Assembly (NCBI GenBank): GCA_963842295.1 | Contig: CAWJFY010000009.1 | Coordinates: 248,001-312,000, forward strand | DNA length: 64,000 bases | Direction: 5' to 3' | From: JAJNBA01 sp963842295 | GTDB lineage: Bacteria > Actinomycetota > UBA4738 > HRBIN12 | Shown here: one piece after another, positions 1 through 8,437 of the stretch | Layout of the letters: every line of letters starts with the position of its first letter | How positions within the stretch are numbered: position 1 is the stretch's first letter | The notes under the pieces: generated by a model | What the model saw: the letters and a program-made list of their open reading frames with translations, nothing else | What the model was told of the DNA's origin: nothing | The model's database searches: none | Program-made: the position numbers and the translations under genes

Positions 1-80
1 CGCCGCCACGCGTCCGTCTCAGGCTCGGCGGCGGGGTCGGGGGGAATGCCTGAGGGAGCGATGGTGCCGGGCTCGGTCAC
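1..80 (-). CDS. possible N-terminus of a gene running off the left edge
   Basis: An open frame starts at a GTG at 80 and runs leftward without a stop to the window edge, giving 26 codons rich in Pro, Ala and Glu. It would be divergent from the flavin oxidase that begins at 110. The segment is too short to recognise a family and no clear ribosome binding site precedes it, so it is offered only as a candidate partial gene. Confidence 0.25.
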   Translation of the reverse strand, partial: MTEPGTIAPSGIPPDPAAEPETDAWR

Positions 81-109
81 GGTCCGAGTCTCGCCCGCGT
101 CGGGGCCGG

Positions 110-1249
110 ATGCCAACACCCGGTACGCTCGGCGCCGTCGTGGAACGACCGGACGTGGTGATCGTGGGCGGGGGGATCATGGGGACGGCGGCCGCGCGAG
201 CGCTCGCCTCACGCGGCCGCGCCGTGCTCCTGCTGGAGCATTTCACGCTCGGCCACGCGAACGGCAGCTCGGGCGGGCCGACCCGGAACTTCCGTCTCAC
301 CTATCACGATCCCCTCTACGTCCGCATGGCTCGGGCCTCGCTGGCGCGATGGCGCGAGCTCGAGTCGGAGTCCGGCACCGAGCTCCTCCGGATCGTGGGC
401 GGGCTCGACGTCGGCGAGGCGACGGCCGCGTCGGCGGCCGCCCTCGAAGCCGGGGGCGAGTCCTTCGAACGGCCGTCCACCGCCGAAGTGGCCGACCGGT
501 GGCCGATGCTCCGTTTCGACGAAGGGTCGGCGTTCCTGTACCAGGCCGAGGGGGCGATCTTGCGGGCGGACGAGGCGATCGGGGCCCTGGCGCGACTTGC
601 CCGCTCCGCCGGGGCGGAGCTGCGTGAGCGATCGTTCGTCAGAACCGTCCGTCCTGCGAGCGACCGCGTCGAGATGGTGACATCCAACGGTGAGGTGATC
701 CAGGCGCCTGTGGCGATCGTCGCCGCCGGCGCCTGGGCGGGCCCGCTTCTCCGTGGCGGGGGCATCGACCTGCCGCTCCGACCGACCCTCGAGCAGTCGA
801 CGCACTTCGATGTTGGCGACGCGTCGTCGATCCCGACGATCATCGATTGGGACGCTGCGCCCCGACAGCCTCCGTACATCGTCCCGAACCCGTTCCTGCC
901 CGGGGAGATCAAGGCCGGCGCCCACCTCTCCGGGCCGGTGATCGACCCGGACCGGAGGTCCTTCGAGCCGGATGCCGATCGGGAGGCCGGGATCGTCGAC
1001 TGGACCGCCGAGCGACTGTCCGCGCCGGCGCGGCTCCTGCGGACGGAAACGTGCCTGTACACGACGACACCCGACGAGGACTTCGTGATCGACCGGGCCG
1101 GGCCGCTTGTGGTCGCGTCACCCTGCACCGGCCACGGTTTCAAGTTCGCCCCGCTGGTCGGCGAGGTGCTCGCCGATCTCGCCACGGGCGAGCAGGCGTC
1201 GATCCCCCTCGATCGGTTCCGTGTGGATCGTCCGGCTCTCCGTCGCTGA
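110..1249 (+). CDS. FAD-dependent amine oxidase, monomeric sarcosine oxidase / N-methyltryptophan oxidase type
   Basis: Predicted cytosolic flavoenzyme of 379 residues that would oxidise a secondary amine (N-methyl amino acid type) with O2, releasing an aldehyde and H2O2. A dinucleotide-binding GxGxxG sits at residues 20-25 right after the first beta strand. C315 in TCLYTTTPDEDF aligns with the cysteine that carries covalent FAD in monomeric sarcosine oxidase, and K268 in IKAGAH matches the oxygen-activating lysine. The C-terminal GHGFKFAP motif is also typical, and the length fits the family. The start is the ATG at 110; a GTG about ten codons later is an alternative. It converges on the MarR gene with only 9 bp between stops. 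The substrate cannot be read from sequence. Confidence 0.85.
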   Translation: MPTPGTLGAVVERPDVVIVGGGIMGTAAARALASRGRAVLLLEHFTLGHANGSSGGPTRNFRLTYHDPLYVRMARASLARWRELESESGTELLRIVGGLDVGEATAASAAALEAGGESFERPSTAEVADRWPMLRFDEGSAFLYQAEGAILRADEAIGALARLARSAGAELRERSFVRTVRPASDRVEMVTSNGEVIQAPVAIVAAGAWAGPLLRGGGIDLPLRPTLEQSTHFDVGDASSIPTIIDWDAAPRQPPYIVPNPFLPGEIKAGAHLSGPVIDPDRRSFEPDADREAGIVDWTAERLSAPARLLRTETCLYTTTPDEDFVIDRAGPLVVASPCTGHGFKFAPLVGEVLADLATGEQASIPLDRFRVDRPALRR

Positions 1250-1258
1250 GGCTCGACG

Positions 1259-1693
1259 TCAAGGTCCCTCGTCGGCCGACTCGAGCATGAGCTCGAGCGC
1301 TTCCCGGAGCCCCTCGTACCGGCGGCCGCCCAGCGCCCGCCTCGCTCGCGCCTCGACCGCTGCGACGGCTCGCCTGCATTCGGCGGCGAACGTCCGCCCG
1401 CGCGCCGTGAGTCGGACCACCTTCGCCCGGCCGTCGTCCGGATCGGGCGTCCTGCGGACGAGGCCCCGGAGCTCCAGCTCGTCGACGACCACCATCATCG
1501 CCTGCTTCGTGACGCCGGCGCGCCGAGCGAGCTCCGTCAGCCGCGTCCCGTAGCGCCGGTCCACGTTCAGCACCAGCGCCGCCTGGGACGCGCGGAGGTC
1601 TGGCCAGCCGCGTTCCTCCAGCTCCACCACGAGGTCGGCCGCGAAGGAGCGATGGGCGGCGAGCAAGAGGCGACCGAGCTGCGGTTCCGTCAC
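1259..1693 (-). CDS. MarR family transcriptional regulator
   Basis: A 144-residue winged-helix regulator of MarR length. The DNA-recognition part is around residues 50-85 (LTELARRAGVTKQAM, then VDELELRGLVRR) and the wing carries the DPDDGR loop typical of MarR, followed by a dimerisation helix. The start is GTG at 1693, with a purine-rich GGAGGGG almost abutting it. The gene is divergent from the GNAT gene at 1773, and the 79-bp space holds a CTCAC-N5-GTGAG palindrome next to a TTGACT that could be the minus-strand -35 box. Autorepression and control of the neighbouring acetyltransferase are likely from this arrangement, but the ligand is unknown. Confidence 0.88.
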   Translation of the reverse strand: MTEPQLGRLLLAAHRSFAADLVVELEERGWPDLRASQAALVLNVDRRYGTRLTELARRAGVTKQAMMVVVDELELRGLVRRTPDPDDGRAKVVRLTARGRTFAAECRRAVAAVEARARRALGGRRYEGLREALELMLESADEGP

Positions 1694-1705
1694 CCCTCCA
1701 TCCTC

Positions 1706-1720
1706 CTCACTCTCGGTGAG
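1706..1720. promoter_or_regulatory. candidate MarR operator palindrome
   Basis: CTCAC at 1706-1710 and GTGAG at 1716-1720 form a 5-bp inverted repeat with a 5-bp centre. A TTGACT-like hexamer on the minus strand (1722-1727) lies immediately upstream of it with respect to the MarR gene, so a bound dimer would block a promoter for that gene. No good -10 box is visible. The palindrome is short and could be chance. Confidence 0.35.
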
Positions 1721-1772
1721 AAGTCAACGTACCTGACGGTCGGATGCCCGCCACCTCGCTAGCCTTCCCATC

Positions 1773-2273
1773 GTGGAGATCCGTGAAGCCGTCCCCGCGG
1801 AGCACGCCGACGCAGGGCGCGTGACGGCCGACGCGTATCGCGAGTTCATCCGGCCAGGTGACGAGGACTGGGAGCGCTACCTCCTGAGGATCGCGGATGT
1901 AGCTGATCGCGCCGATCGAACGACGATCCTCGTCGCGGTCGAGAACGGGCGGGTCCTCGGGTCGCTGACGCTGGAGCTCGACGCACGGGTTCGTGACGAA
2001 GGTGAGGAGTTACAACGACCGCTCGACCGGGAGGAGGCTCACATCCGGATGCTCGGGGTCGATCCGGCCGCGCGGGCCCGCGGCGTGGCTCGAGCACTGA
2101 TGGCGGAGGCGGAGGGGCGGGCCCGCGCGGGCGGCAAGACGTTCATGACCCTGAACACGACGCAGCGGATGAAGGCCGCGCAGGCGATGTACGAGCGGCT
2201 CGGCTACGAGCGGGCCGAGGACCTCGTGTTCCCGGACGGCTTCGTTCTGCTCGGCTACTCCAAAGAGCTGTAG
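1773..2273 (+). CDS. GNAT family N-acetyltransferase
   Basis: A 166-residue protein with the GNAT fold: an N-terminal strand-helix unit, then the acetyl-CoA pyrophosphate loop in the region LGVDPAARARGVARALM (motif A, R/Q-x-x-G-x-A pattern) around residues 92-108, and a C-terminal AQAMYERLGYERAE segment typical of the family. It starts with GTG at 1773. The divergent MarR gene and shared intergenic palindrome suggest co-regulation, as is common for resistance or detoxification acetyltransferases, but the acceptor is not predictable. Confidence 0.85.
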   Translation: MEIREAVPAEHADAGRVTADAYREFIRPGDEDWERYLLRIADVADRADRTTILVAVENGRVLGSLTLELDARVRDEGEELQRPLDREEAHIRMLGVDPAARARGVARALMAEAEGRARAGGKTFMTLNTTQRMKAAQAMYERLGYERAEDLVFPDGFVLLGYSKEL

Positions 2274-2309
2274 GTTTGCATGGTCGACCGGAAGGGGAAC
2301 CAAGGAGTC

Positions 2310-2417
2310 ATGAGGCATCCGTCTTTCCTGCTGTCGAGGCAGTGGTTCTGGCTCGCGTTGATCGCGATGATGTTGCTCCTGGCCGCCTGCCCCAGTGGCG
2401 GGAAAAGCGGCTACTAG
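2310..2417 (+). CDS. small predicted lipoprotein, 35 residues
   Basis: A short frame, ATG 2310 to TAG 2417, encodes 35 residues: a charged start (MRHP, then SRQ), a hydrophobic stretch (FWLALIAMMLLLAAC) ending in a lipobox-like L-A-A-C at residue 27, and a tail of Pro-Ser-Gly-Gly-Lys-Ser-Gly-Tyr. An AAGGAG sequence lies at 2302-2307, closer to the start than usual. This looks like a signal-peptide-only micro-lipoprotein of the kind that often escapes annotation. It follows the GNAT gene by 36 bp and could be co-transcribed. No family is recognised. Confidence 0.45.
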   Translation: MRHPSFLLSRQWFWLALIAMMLLLAACPSGGKSGY

Positions 2418-2443
2418 CTGAGGCCCCCCGGATCGGCCGCTGA

Positions 2444-4402
2444 TCAGCTCGCGGTGCGCACGACTTCGCCGGAGGTGAGGACCACCCCGTCTTCGTACTC
2501 GGCCTGCACCTGGCCGCCGCGGAACTGCTGCTCGTAGACCTGCGCGTACAGCCCGCCCCGCTCCAGCAGCTCCGCGTGCGTCCCGCGTTCGACGATCCGG
2601 CCCCGATCCAGAACGAAGATCACGTCGGCCGACAGGATCGTGGAGAGGCGGTGCGCGATCGCGATCGTGGTCCGTCCCTTCATCAACGGCACGAGCGCCG
2701 ACTGCACGAGTCGCTCGGACGTCGTGTCCAGCGACGAGGTGGCCTCGTCCAGGATCAGGATCCTCGGATCCTTCAGGACCACGCGGGCGATCGCGAGTCG
2801 CTGCTTCTCCCCGCCTGAGAGCTTGTAGCCGCGCTCCCCGACCACCGTGTCGTAGCCGTCGGGCAGCTCAGTGATCCGATCGTGGATGTTGGCCGCCCGG
2901 GCGGCCGCGACCATCTCCTCGTCGGTCGCTTCCGGCTTCCCGTAGAGCAGGTTGCGGCGGACCGTATCGTGGAACAGATAGGTCTCTTGCGTGACCACGC
3001 CGATGGCCTCACCCAGCGACTCGAGCTTGACCTTCCGGACATCCAGGCCATCGATCTCGACGGCCCCCTCCTGTACGTCGTAGAGGCGAGGCACCAGGTA
3101 CGTGACCGTCGTCTTGCCGGCGCCGGACGGACCGACCAGCGCGGCCAGCTGCCCGGGCCGGATATCCAGGTCGACATCTTCGAGCGTCCAGTACCGCGGG
3201 ACCGGGTCATCGTCGCCGAGAGGCGGCCCGTCCGGCGACACGAGGATCCCATCCGGTGGCTCCTCGTATCGGAAGCGGACGTCCCGCAGCCGTACGTGCC
3301 CGGCCACGTTCTCGACCGATACGGCATCCGGCGCGTCCTGGATCTCGTGCGGCAGGTCCAGGTACTCGAAGATCCGGTCGAACAGCGCGAGGGAGGATTG
3401 CACTTCGGTCGAGACCTGCAGCATCGAGCCGATCGGGAAGAAGAGACGGGACTGCAGTGTGGTGAATCCGACGAGCATCCCGGACCTGATCACGTCGGAG
3501 CCCGCGTCCGCGTTCACCCAGCCCGCCACCAGGTAGACGAGCGCAGGGGTGATCGAGAAGAACGTGCCGACGAGAGCGAAGAACGACCGGCCGATCATCG
3601 TCTGACGGAGCAGGAAACCGGTCAGCCGCTCGTTCTCCCCCCGGAACCTGCCGATCTCGAACTGCTGTCGTCCGAAGGCCTTCGACAGCAGGATCCCGCT
3701 CACGCTGAGCGTCTCCTCGGTGATGGTGGTCATGTCCGCGAGCGTCCGCTGCGTGTTGGTGGCGACCTCGCGCCGGGCTCTGCCGACCTTCACCGTGAGC
3801 CACAGGAAGAGCGGCATCAGCAGCAGCGACAGGATGGTCAGGGGTATCGAGATCAGGATCATCGCGACGATCGTGCTGATGATCGTCACCACGTTCGAGA
3901 GCACCGTGGACGCGGTGTCGGTCACGACCGACTGGACGCCACCCACGTCGTTCGCCAGCCTCGACTGGATCTCTCCCGTACGCGTCGCCGTGAAGAACCG
4001 CAGCGGCATCCCCTGGAGATGCTCGTAGAGCTTGTTCCGGATGTCCTGCATCACGTTCAGGCCGACGACGTTCGTGAGGTAGGTCTGCGCGATCCCGAGG
4101 ATGCTCGTCACGATGGGGACGGTGATCATGATCCCGACGTAGAGATAGAGGAGCGGCAGGTTCGGGCACGGCTGGCCCTGGCAGACGCCGTTGTCACCGA
4201 AGAGCGCTTGGTCGAAGACCAGGACGATCATCAGGGGGTTGATGACGCCGAGGCCCGACGTGAGGCCGATCAGCAGGCCGACCAGCCCGACCTTGCCCTT
4301 GTACGGGCGGAACGTCCCGATCACGCGACGGACGGTCGCGCGGTCGACCTTCCGGCGATCCTCGTCGGCGGGAGGGACGCGGAAGAAGCCGTGTCGACCC
4401 AT
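2444..4402 (-). CDS. ABC exporter, fused membrane and ATPase domains (multidrug/lipid type)
   Basis: A 652-residue half-transporter: an N-terminal six-helix exporter domain followed by a nucleotide-binding domain in the last ~240 residues. The Walker A (GPSGAGKTT), Q-loop (VTQETYLF), signature LSGGEKQR, Walker B ILILDEATSSLD and H-loop (IAIAHRLST) are all intact. It would work as a dimer in the cytoplasmic membrane to export lipids or drugs. An insertion with two cysteines (CQGQPCPN) lies in the first extracellular loop, possibly a disulphide. The start is placed at the ATG 4402 (MGRHGFFRVPP); the frame is open further upstream but that would overlap the divergent MgtC promoter region. Substrate unknown. 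Confidence 0.9.
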   Translation of the reverse strand: MGRHGFFRVPPADEDRRKVDRATVRRVIGTFRPYKGKVGLVGLLIGLTSGLGVINPLMIVLVFDQALFGDNGVCQGQPCPNLPLLYLYVGIMITVPIVTSILGIAQTYLTNVVGLNVMQDIRNKLYEHLQGMPLRFFTATRTGEIQSRLANDVGGVQSVVTDTASTVLSNVVTIISTIVAMILISIPLTILSLLLMPLFLWLTVKVGRARREVATNTQRTLADMTTITEETLSVSGILLSKAFGRQQFEIGRFRGENERLTGFLLRQTMIGRSFFALVGTFFSITPALVYLVAGWVNADAGSDVIRSGMLVGFTTLQSRLFFPIGSMLQVSTEVQSSLALFDRIFEYLDLPHEIQDAPDAVSVENVAGHVRLRDVRFRYEEPPDGILVSPDGPPLGDDDPVPRYWTLEDVDLDIRPGQLAALVGPSGAGKTTVTYLVPRLYDVQEGAVEIDGLDVRKVKLESLGEAIGVVTQETYLFHDTVRRNLLYGKPEATDEEMVAAARAANIHDRITELPDGYDTVVGERGYKLSGGEKQRLAIARVVLKDPRILILDEATSSLDTTSERLVQSALVPLMKGRTTIAIAHRLSTILSADVIFVLDRGRIVERGTHAELLERGGLYAQVYEQQFRGGQVQAEYEDGVVLTSGEVVRTAS

Positions 4403-4488
4403 GGATCGAGCATACGGGCGGCGGCCGACTACGTTCGCGCCGATCCATCCAGCGGTTGGGCCCGCCTCACCGACTAGGCTCCGAGACC

Positions 4489-4968
4489 GTGGGGATATCC
4501 GACGAGGGACGGGTAACACTCGAGCTCACGATCGCCGCCCGGATGGCATTGGCTGCGTTGCTCGGCTTCCTCATCGGCTTGGAGCGAGAATCCCGTGGCA
4601 AGAGCGCCGGCGAGCGCACGTTCGCGATCGTCGCGCTTGGCGCCGCCGGGTTCGCGGGCACCGCGATCTCGATCTTCCCCGACACCGCGGGTCAGGCCGT
4701 GGCTGGAGTGGCCACCGGGATCGGCTTCCTCGGGGTCGGCATCATCTGGCGCCACGAGGCAGGTGAGACACGCGGCCTCACGACCGCCGCATCGATCCTC
4801 TGCGTCGCCGCCCTCGGCGTGGTCACGGGGATCGGCCTCTACCTCGCCGCGATCCTCGGGACCGCGCTCGCCTTGTTCATCCTGGAGTTCGATCGGATGC
4901 CCGGCCTGCGTGGGCTGCATCGGCGCGTGACCGGGCGGCCGGACATGGACGACGAGGATCAGAGCTAG
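4489..4968 (+). CDS. MgtC/SapB family membrane protein
   Basis: A ~159-residue integral membrane protein beginning with the MgtC signature: a first helix ending GFLIGLERESRGKSAGERTF, then three to four further hydrophobic helices including GIGFLGVGIIWRH and the TRGLTTAASI motif that is conserved in the family. MgtC proteins modulate membrane energetics and Mg2+ or phosphate homeostasis. The GTG at 4489 is preferred because it sits just before the hydrophilic N-terminus; a TTG at 4456 is possible. The 3' end overlaps the convergent uracil-DNA glycosylase gene by 4 bp. The short form lacks the C-terminal ACT-like domain. Confidence 0.85.
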   Translation: MGISDEGRVTLELTIAARMALAALLGFLIGLERESRGKSAGERTFAIVALGAAGFAGTAISIFPDTAGQAVAGVATGIGFLGVGIIWRHEAGETRGLTTAASILCVAALGVVTGIGLYLAAILGTALALFILEFDRMPGLRGLHRRVTGRPDMDDEDQS

Positions 4969-5654
4969 CGACCCACGAGCTCCCCGGCACGCTCGAAGAC
5001 TCCGTCCATCATCCGCGGCGTGAGCTTGCCGGTGAACGTGTTCTGTTGACTCGGGTGGAAGCAGCCGACGAGGGTGTACGGGCCGACACGAACCTCGGCG
5101 AGGTGGCCGAACCGAGGGCGTGGCTTCACCGCGTGACCGAGCGCGCCCAGGGCACGTAAGCCCCCGTCCCAGGCCAGCGCACCGAGCGCGACGATCACCT
5201 TGAGTTCAGGGAGCACGGTGATCTCTCGCTCGAGGTACGGGAGACAGCGGTCTCGTTCCTCGGGCGTCGGCTTGTTGTCTGGCGGCGCGCACCGGTTGAC
5301 CGCGGCGACGTAGACTCCGTCGATCCGCAGCCCGTCGTCCACGGAGACCGACGTGGATTGGTTCGCGAAGCCAGTTCGATGCAGCGACTCGAACAGGAAG
5401 TCGCCGCTCCGATCGCCGGTGAAGATCCTGCCCGTGCGGTTCCCACCGTGAGCGGCGGGTGCCAGCCCGAGGATCAGGACGGCCGCGTCCGGATCGCCCC
5501 AGCCCGGGACCGGCTTTCCCCAGTACTCCTGGTCGGCGAAACGCGCGACCTTCTCGCGCGCGACGCGCTCCCGCCACTCGACCAACCGAGGGCAGAGACG
5601 ACAAACGACGAGCTCGTCGCGGATCCGATCGAGGCTGTCGCGGGCGAAGCTCAC
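4965..5654 (-). CDS. family 5 (type b) uracil-DNA glycosylase with Fe-S cluster
   Basis: This 229-residue base-excision repair enzyme would remove uracil and other deaminated bases from DNA. Motif A, GLAPAAHGGNRTGR at residues 63-76, has the Ala-rich form of family 5 enzymes (mycobacterial UdgB) rather than the family 4 version, and motif B is HPSQQNTFTG at 200-209. Four cysteines at 18, 21, 122 and 137 are placed to hold the 4Fe-4S cluster. The GTG start overlaps the stop of the upstream ABC-F gene by 4 bp, so the two are translationally coupled at the end of a long minus-strand operon. Confidence 0.93.
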   Translation of the reverse strand: MSFARDSLDRIRDELVVCRLCPRLVEWRERVAREKVARFADQEYWGKPVPGWGDPDAAVLILGLAPAAHGGNRTGRIFTGDRSGDFLFESLHRTGFANQSTSVSVDDGLRIDGVYVAAVNRCAPPDNKPTPEERDRCLPYLEREITVLPELKVIVALGALAWDGGLRALGALGHAVKPRPRFGHLAEVRVGPYTLVGCFHPSQQNTFTGKLTPRMMDGVFERAGELVGR

Positions 5655-7282
5655 ACGACCGCCTTCGCGGCGACCCAGTCGTCATAGCCGCCGTCGAAGC
5701 TCTCCACGTTGCCGTCACGGACCTCGAGGATGCGGTCGCAGAGCCGGTCCAGCAGGTAGCGGTCATGCGAGATCAGGATCGCGGTCCCGTCGAACGACTC
5801 CACCGCGCCCTCCAGCACCTCCATGCTCTCGATGTCGAGGTGGTTCGTCGGCTCGTCGAGGATCAGACAGTTCGCCCCCGAGAGCATCAGCAGGCAGAGC
5901 TCGAGCCGCGTGCGCTCCCCACCGGAGAGCGACCCGACCGGCGTGCGCATCTGGTCGTAGCGAAACAGGAATTTCGCGAGGAGCGCCACAGCCTCCCCCT
6001 CGTACATCGCCTTCGTCTTGCGGACAGTCTCGACCGGTGTGAGCGCAGGGTCTTGGCCCACGAAACCTTGGGCCAGATACCCCATCCGAACCGAGGGCCC
6101 TACCCAGAGCTCACCCGACGTCGGCTGGAGCTCACCGACGACGATCTGCCCGAGCACGGTCTTCCCCGCGCCGTTCGGGCCCACAACACCGAGTCGCTCC
6201 CGCCGGTAGACATCGAACGTGACGTCGAGGAGCACCGGATCGTCGTCGAAGGCCATCGTCACGTCGCGGAGGCGAACGACGCGCTGACCTCCACGCGACG
6301 CCGGGCGCATCTCGAGCGCCATCTTCCGGCGCTCGAACACCGGACGATCCACCTTGTCCATCTGGTCGATCTGGCGCTGTTTGTTCCTCGCCTGCCTGAT
6401 GTGTCGCTCGTTCGGCACCCAGGAGGCCCAAAGCTCGAACCGGGCGATCGCGGCTTCGAGCCGCGCGATCTCCTTCTGCTGCGTGACCCAGATCCGCTGC
6501 TGGCGCTGGAGCGCGAGCTCTTTGGCAAGCGCGTAGGCCGAATAGGTGCCCGGCCACATCGTGACGGCGCCGCGGTCGAGCTCGGCGATGTGGTTCACCG
6601 TGTCATCGAGCAGATAGCGGTCGTGAGAGACAGTGACCACGGCGCCGGGGAACTCCGCGACCACGTCCTCGAGGATCTCCCGCTTGTCGGCGTCGAGGTG
6701 CGTCTCTGGCTCGTCGAGGAGGAGCAGGTCCGGGTCGCGGATCAGGCACGCGGCGAACGCGGCGAGCTTACGCTGGCCGCCGGAAAGAGCGGTCGTCGGG
6801 AGCGTCAGGTCGTGGTCGTCGAAGCCGAGACGGACGAGCAAGCCTCGCGCTTCCCCCGCGAGCCCCGGTCCACCGGCTTCCACCCAGCGGTCGAGCACCG
6901 CCTGCTGCTTGACGAGGACTCGGTCCATCTTCGCGAGGTCGGCCGTGACTGCGGGCCGCGCGAGCTCTGCCTCGATCGAGCGGAGCTCGTCATCGAGCGC
7001 GGCGATGTCCGGCCGACCGGCCAGCACCCATGCTTCGGCGGTCCGGTCGTCGCCCTCGGGGTTCTGCTCGAGGTAGCTGACGGTCACGCCGCGGCGGCGC
7101 ACGACCTCGCCCTCGTTCACATCCTCGGTGCCGCCTACGATCCGCAGCAGCGTCGATTTCCCGGCGCCGTTCGGACCGATGATCCCGATACGAGCGCCGT
7201 CTGGCACCATGAGATCGACCCCCTGGAGCACCGGCCACGTGCCGTACGACTTGTGCACCCCGACGAGGCTGATGACGGACAT
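5651..7282 (-). CDS. ABC-F family ATPase (ribosome-associated)
   Basis: A 543-residue soluble protein with two ABC domains and no membrane helices. Walker A motifs are at 36-44 and 368-376. The signatures are LSGGQRK near 167 and LSGGERTRLEL in the second half, and Walker B ends in DEPETHLD in the first domain and the canonical DEPTNHLD in the second. A basic, Arg/Gln-rich linker (about 255-330) corresponds to the interdomain arm that reaches the ribosomal P site in this family. It would act as a translation factor or ribosome protection factor; which subfamily cannot be decided here. It starts 1 bp after the upstream hypothetical gene and overlaps the glycosylase gene. Confidence 0.9.
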   Translation of the reverse strand: MSVISLVGVHKSYGTWPVLQGVDLMVPDGARIGIIGPNGAGKSTLLRIVGGTEDVNEGEVVRRRGVTVSYLEQNPEGDDRTAEAWVLAGRPDIAALDDELRSIEAELARPAVTADLAKMDRVLVKQQAVLDRWVEAGGPGLAGEARGLLVRLGFDDHDLTLPTTALSGGQRKLAAFAACLIRDPDLLLLDEPETHLDADKREILEDVVAEFPGAVVTVSHDRYLLDDTVNHIAELDRGAVTMWPGTYSAYALAKELALQRQQRIWVTQQKEIARLEAAIARFELWASWVPNERHIRQARNKQRQIDQMDKVDRPVFERRKMALEMRPASRGGQRVVRLRDVTMAFDDDPVLLDVTFDVYRRERLGVVGPNGAGKTVLGQIVVGELQPTSGELWVGPSVRMGYLAQGFVGQDPALTPVETVRKTKAMYEGEAVALLAKFLFRYDQMRTPVGSLSGGERTRLELCLLMLSGANCLILDEPTNHLDIESMEVLEGAVESFDGTAILISHDRYLLDRLCDRILEVRDGNVESFDGGYDDWVAAKAVV

Positions 7283-7283
7283 C

Positions 7284-7694
7284 TCAGCGACGAAGCGTAC
7301 GGAAGCGCTCGGCTGCCGCCTCGAACGTCTCGAGTGGCTCCAGGAGCTGGTCCACGGCCCAGATCAGTCCTTCGAACCCGCCGAGCTCCGGCGGATCTTC
7401 TCGGAGCCGCCGGGCTCGGTCCAATGACTCACGGATCCCGGCGTCGCAGGCGAGCCACTCGTCCTCGAGGTCCGGGTGACGCCATGCCGGCATCAGGACC
7501 TTCGCGCCTGCGAGCCGCTGCTCAAGCTCGAGGATCCCCTCCGCGAGCGATGTTCCCGCGGACCTCGTCGACGGCACCGTGCCGGTCATCGCCCGCTTCG
7601 CCGCCTCGACCTCTCGGACGACCGACCGGAGCCCATCCAGCGGGCTCAGCAGATCTTGGGGAAGCCGCTTGCGCCTGATCACAGCAGGGATCAC
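7284..7694 (-). CDS. conserved-looking hypothetical protein, mostly helical
   Basis: A 136-residue soluble protein with no signal peptide or membrane helix, not recognised. It is rich in Leu, Ala, Glu and Arg with heptad-like helices (REVEAAKRAM, EGILELEQRLAGAKVL) and a Trp-containing centre (MPAWRHPDLEDEWLACD). The GTG start at 7694 overlaps the stop of the upstream phosphodiesterase gene in a GTGA arrangement, and it is followed within 1 bp by the ABC-F gene, so it is surely translated in that operon. Its position suggests no specific function. Confidence 0.75.
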   Translation of the reverse strand: MIPAVIRRKRLPQDLLSPLDGLRSVVREVEAAKRAMTGTVPSTRSAGTSLAEGILELEQRLAGAKVLMPAWRHPDLEDEWLACDAGIRESLDRARRLREDPPELGGFEGLIWAVDQLLEPLETFEAAAERFRTLRR

Positions 7695-8437
7695 CTACCG
7701 GGCGACCGATCGCGGATGAGCACGATCGTCCTTGGGTCGTTCGTCGCGACCGCATCGGCACCGAGGTCGAAGAGCCGTCGCGCGGTCTCCGGATCATCCG
7801 CGATCCACACGCCCAGGAGCGCGCCTCCGTCGTGGGCACGATCGCCGAAGCCGTCGCCGGCCTCGAGCACCTTCGTGACGAACGGCAGCACCCACGGGTG
7901 GCCCTGTCCCGTGGCCCGAGCGAGCGCGTCGTCCGCACCCACGTCGACCCAGGTCAGCAGGCCGGTCGGGACGTCGGGACGGAGGGCTCGACTGTGGGCG
8001 ATCGATGCCGGGTTGAAGCTCGAGACGATGACCTGACCCGAGAACGCAACGTCGTCGAGGGCGGCGAGCGTCGCCTCGATCGCAGGCTCCGAGTCGGGCG
8101 TGTACCCCGGCTCGTCCGGCAGGTTCTTGATCTCGATGTCGACCCCGGCGCGGCCGGAGAGGCATCGCAATGTCTCCTCCAGCGTCGGTACGCCCAGCAC
8201 GCGGACCTCGTCGAGCGTCATCTGGGACACGACCCCTATGCCGTCGGTGGTCCGCGACACGTCCGGGTCGTGGAGGACGACCGCGTGCCGGTCGGCCGTC
8301 ATCCGGACGTCGAACTCCACCGCGTCGGCGCCGGCGTCGATCGCCGCCTCGAAGGCAGCGATCGTGTTCTCGGGCTGCTCGACGGACGCGCCGCGGTGCG
8401 CGACGACCATCGGTCGAGCCGGTCGTTCGACGCTCAC
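7691..8437 (-). CDS. glycerophosphodiester phosphodiesterase
   Basis: A 248-residue TIM-barrel enzyme hydrolysing glycerophosphodiesters to glycerol-3-phosphate and an alcohol. The N-terminal VVAHRGASVEQPENTIAAF carries the catalytic His-Arg and the metal-binding Glu. It is followed by AVEFDVRMTAD and VVLHDPDVSRTTDG (second catalytic His), and later by a VDIEIK strand that contributes metal ligands. There is no signal peptide, so this is a cytosolic UgpQ-like form. The GTG at 8437 is chosen because it makes a GTGA overlap with the nth stop codon; an upstream ATG would lie inside nth. Metal-dependent activity is inferred from the family. Confidence 0.9.
   Translation of the reverse strand: MSVERPARPMVVAHRGASVEQPENTIAAFEAAIDAGADAVEFDVRMTADRHAVVLHDPDVSRTTDGIGVVSQMTLDEVRVLGVPTLEETLRCLSGRAGVDIEIKNLPDEPGYTPDSEPAIEATLAALDDVAFSGQVIVSSFNPASIAHSRALRPDVPTGLLTWVDVGADDALARATGQGHPWVLPFVTKVLEAGDGFGDRAHDGGALLGVWIADDPETARRLFDLGADAVATNDPRTIVLIRDRSPGR

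Noticed and set aside
2882..4477. A 531-codon plus-strand frame over the ABC exporter
   Set aside because: The composition is unnatural (Asp, Arg, His runs) and the opposite strand has every ABC motif.
5459..7678. A 739-codon open frame on the plus strand, antisense to the ABC-F gene
   Set aside because: It is Arg/His/Pro-rich without recognisable domains and mirrors well-supported minus-strand genes; typical high-GC antisense openness.
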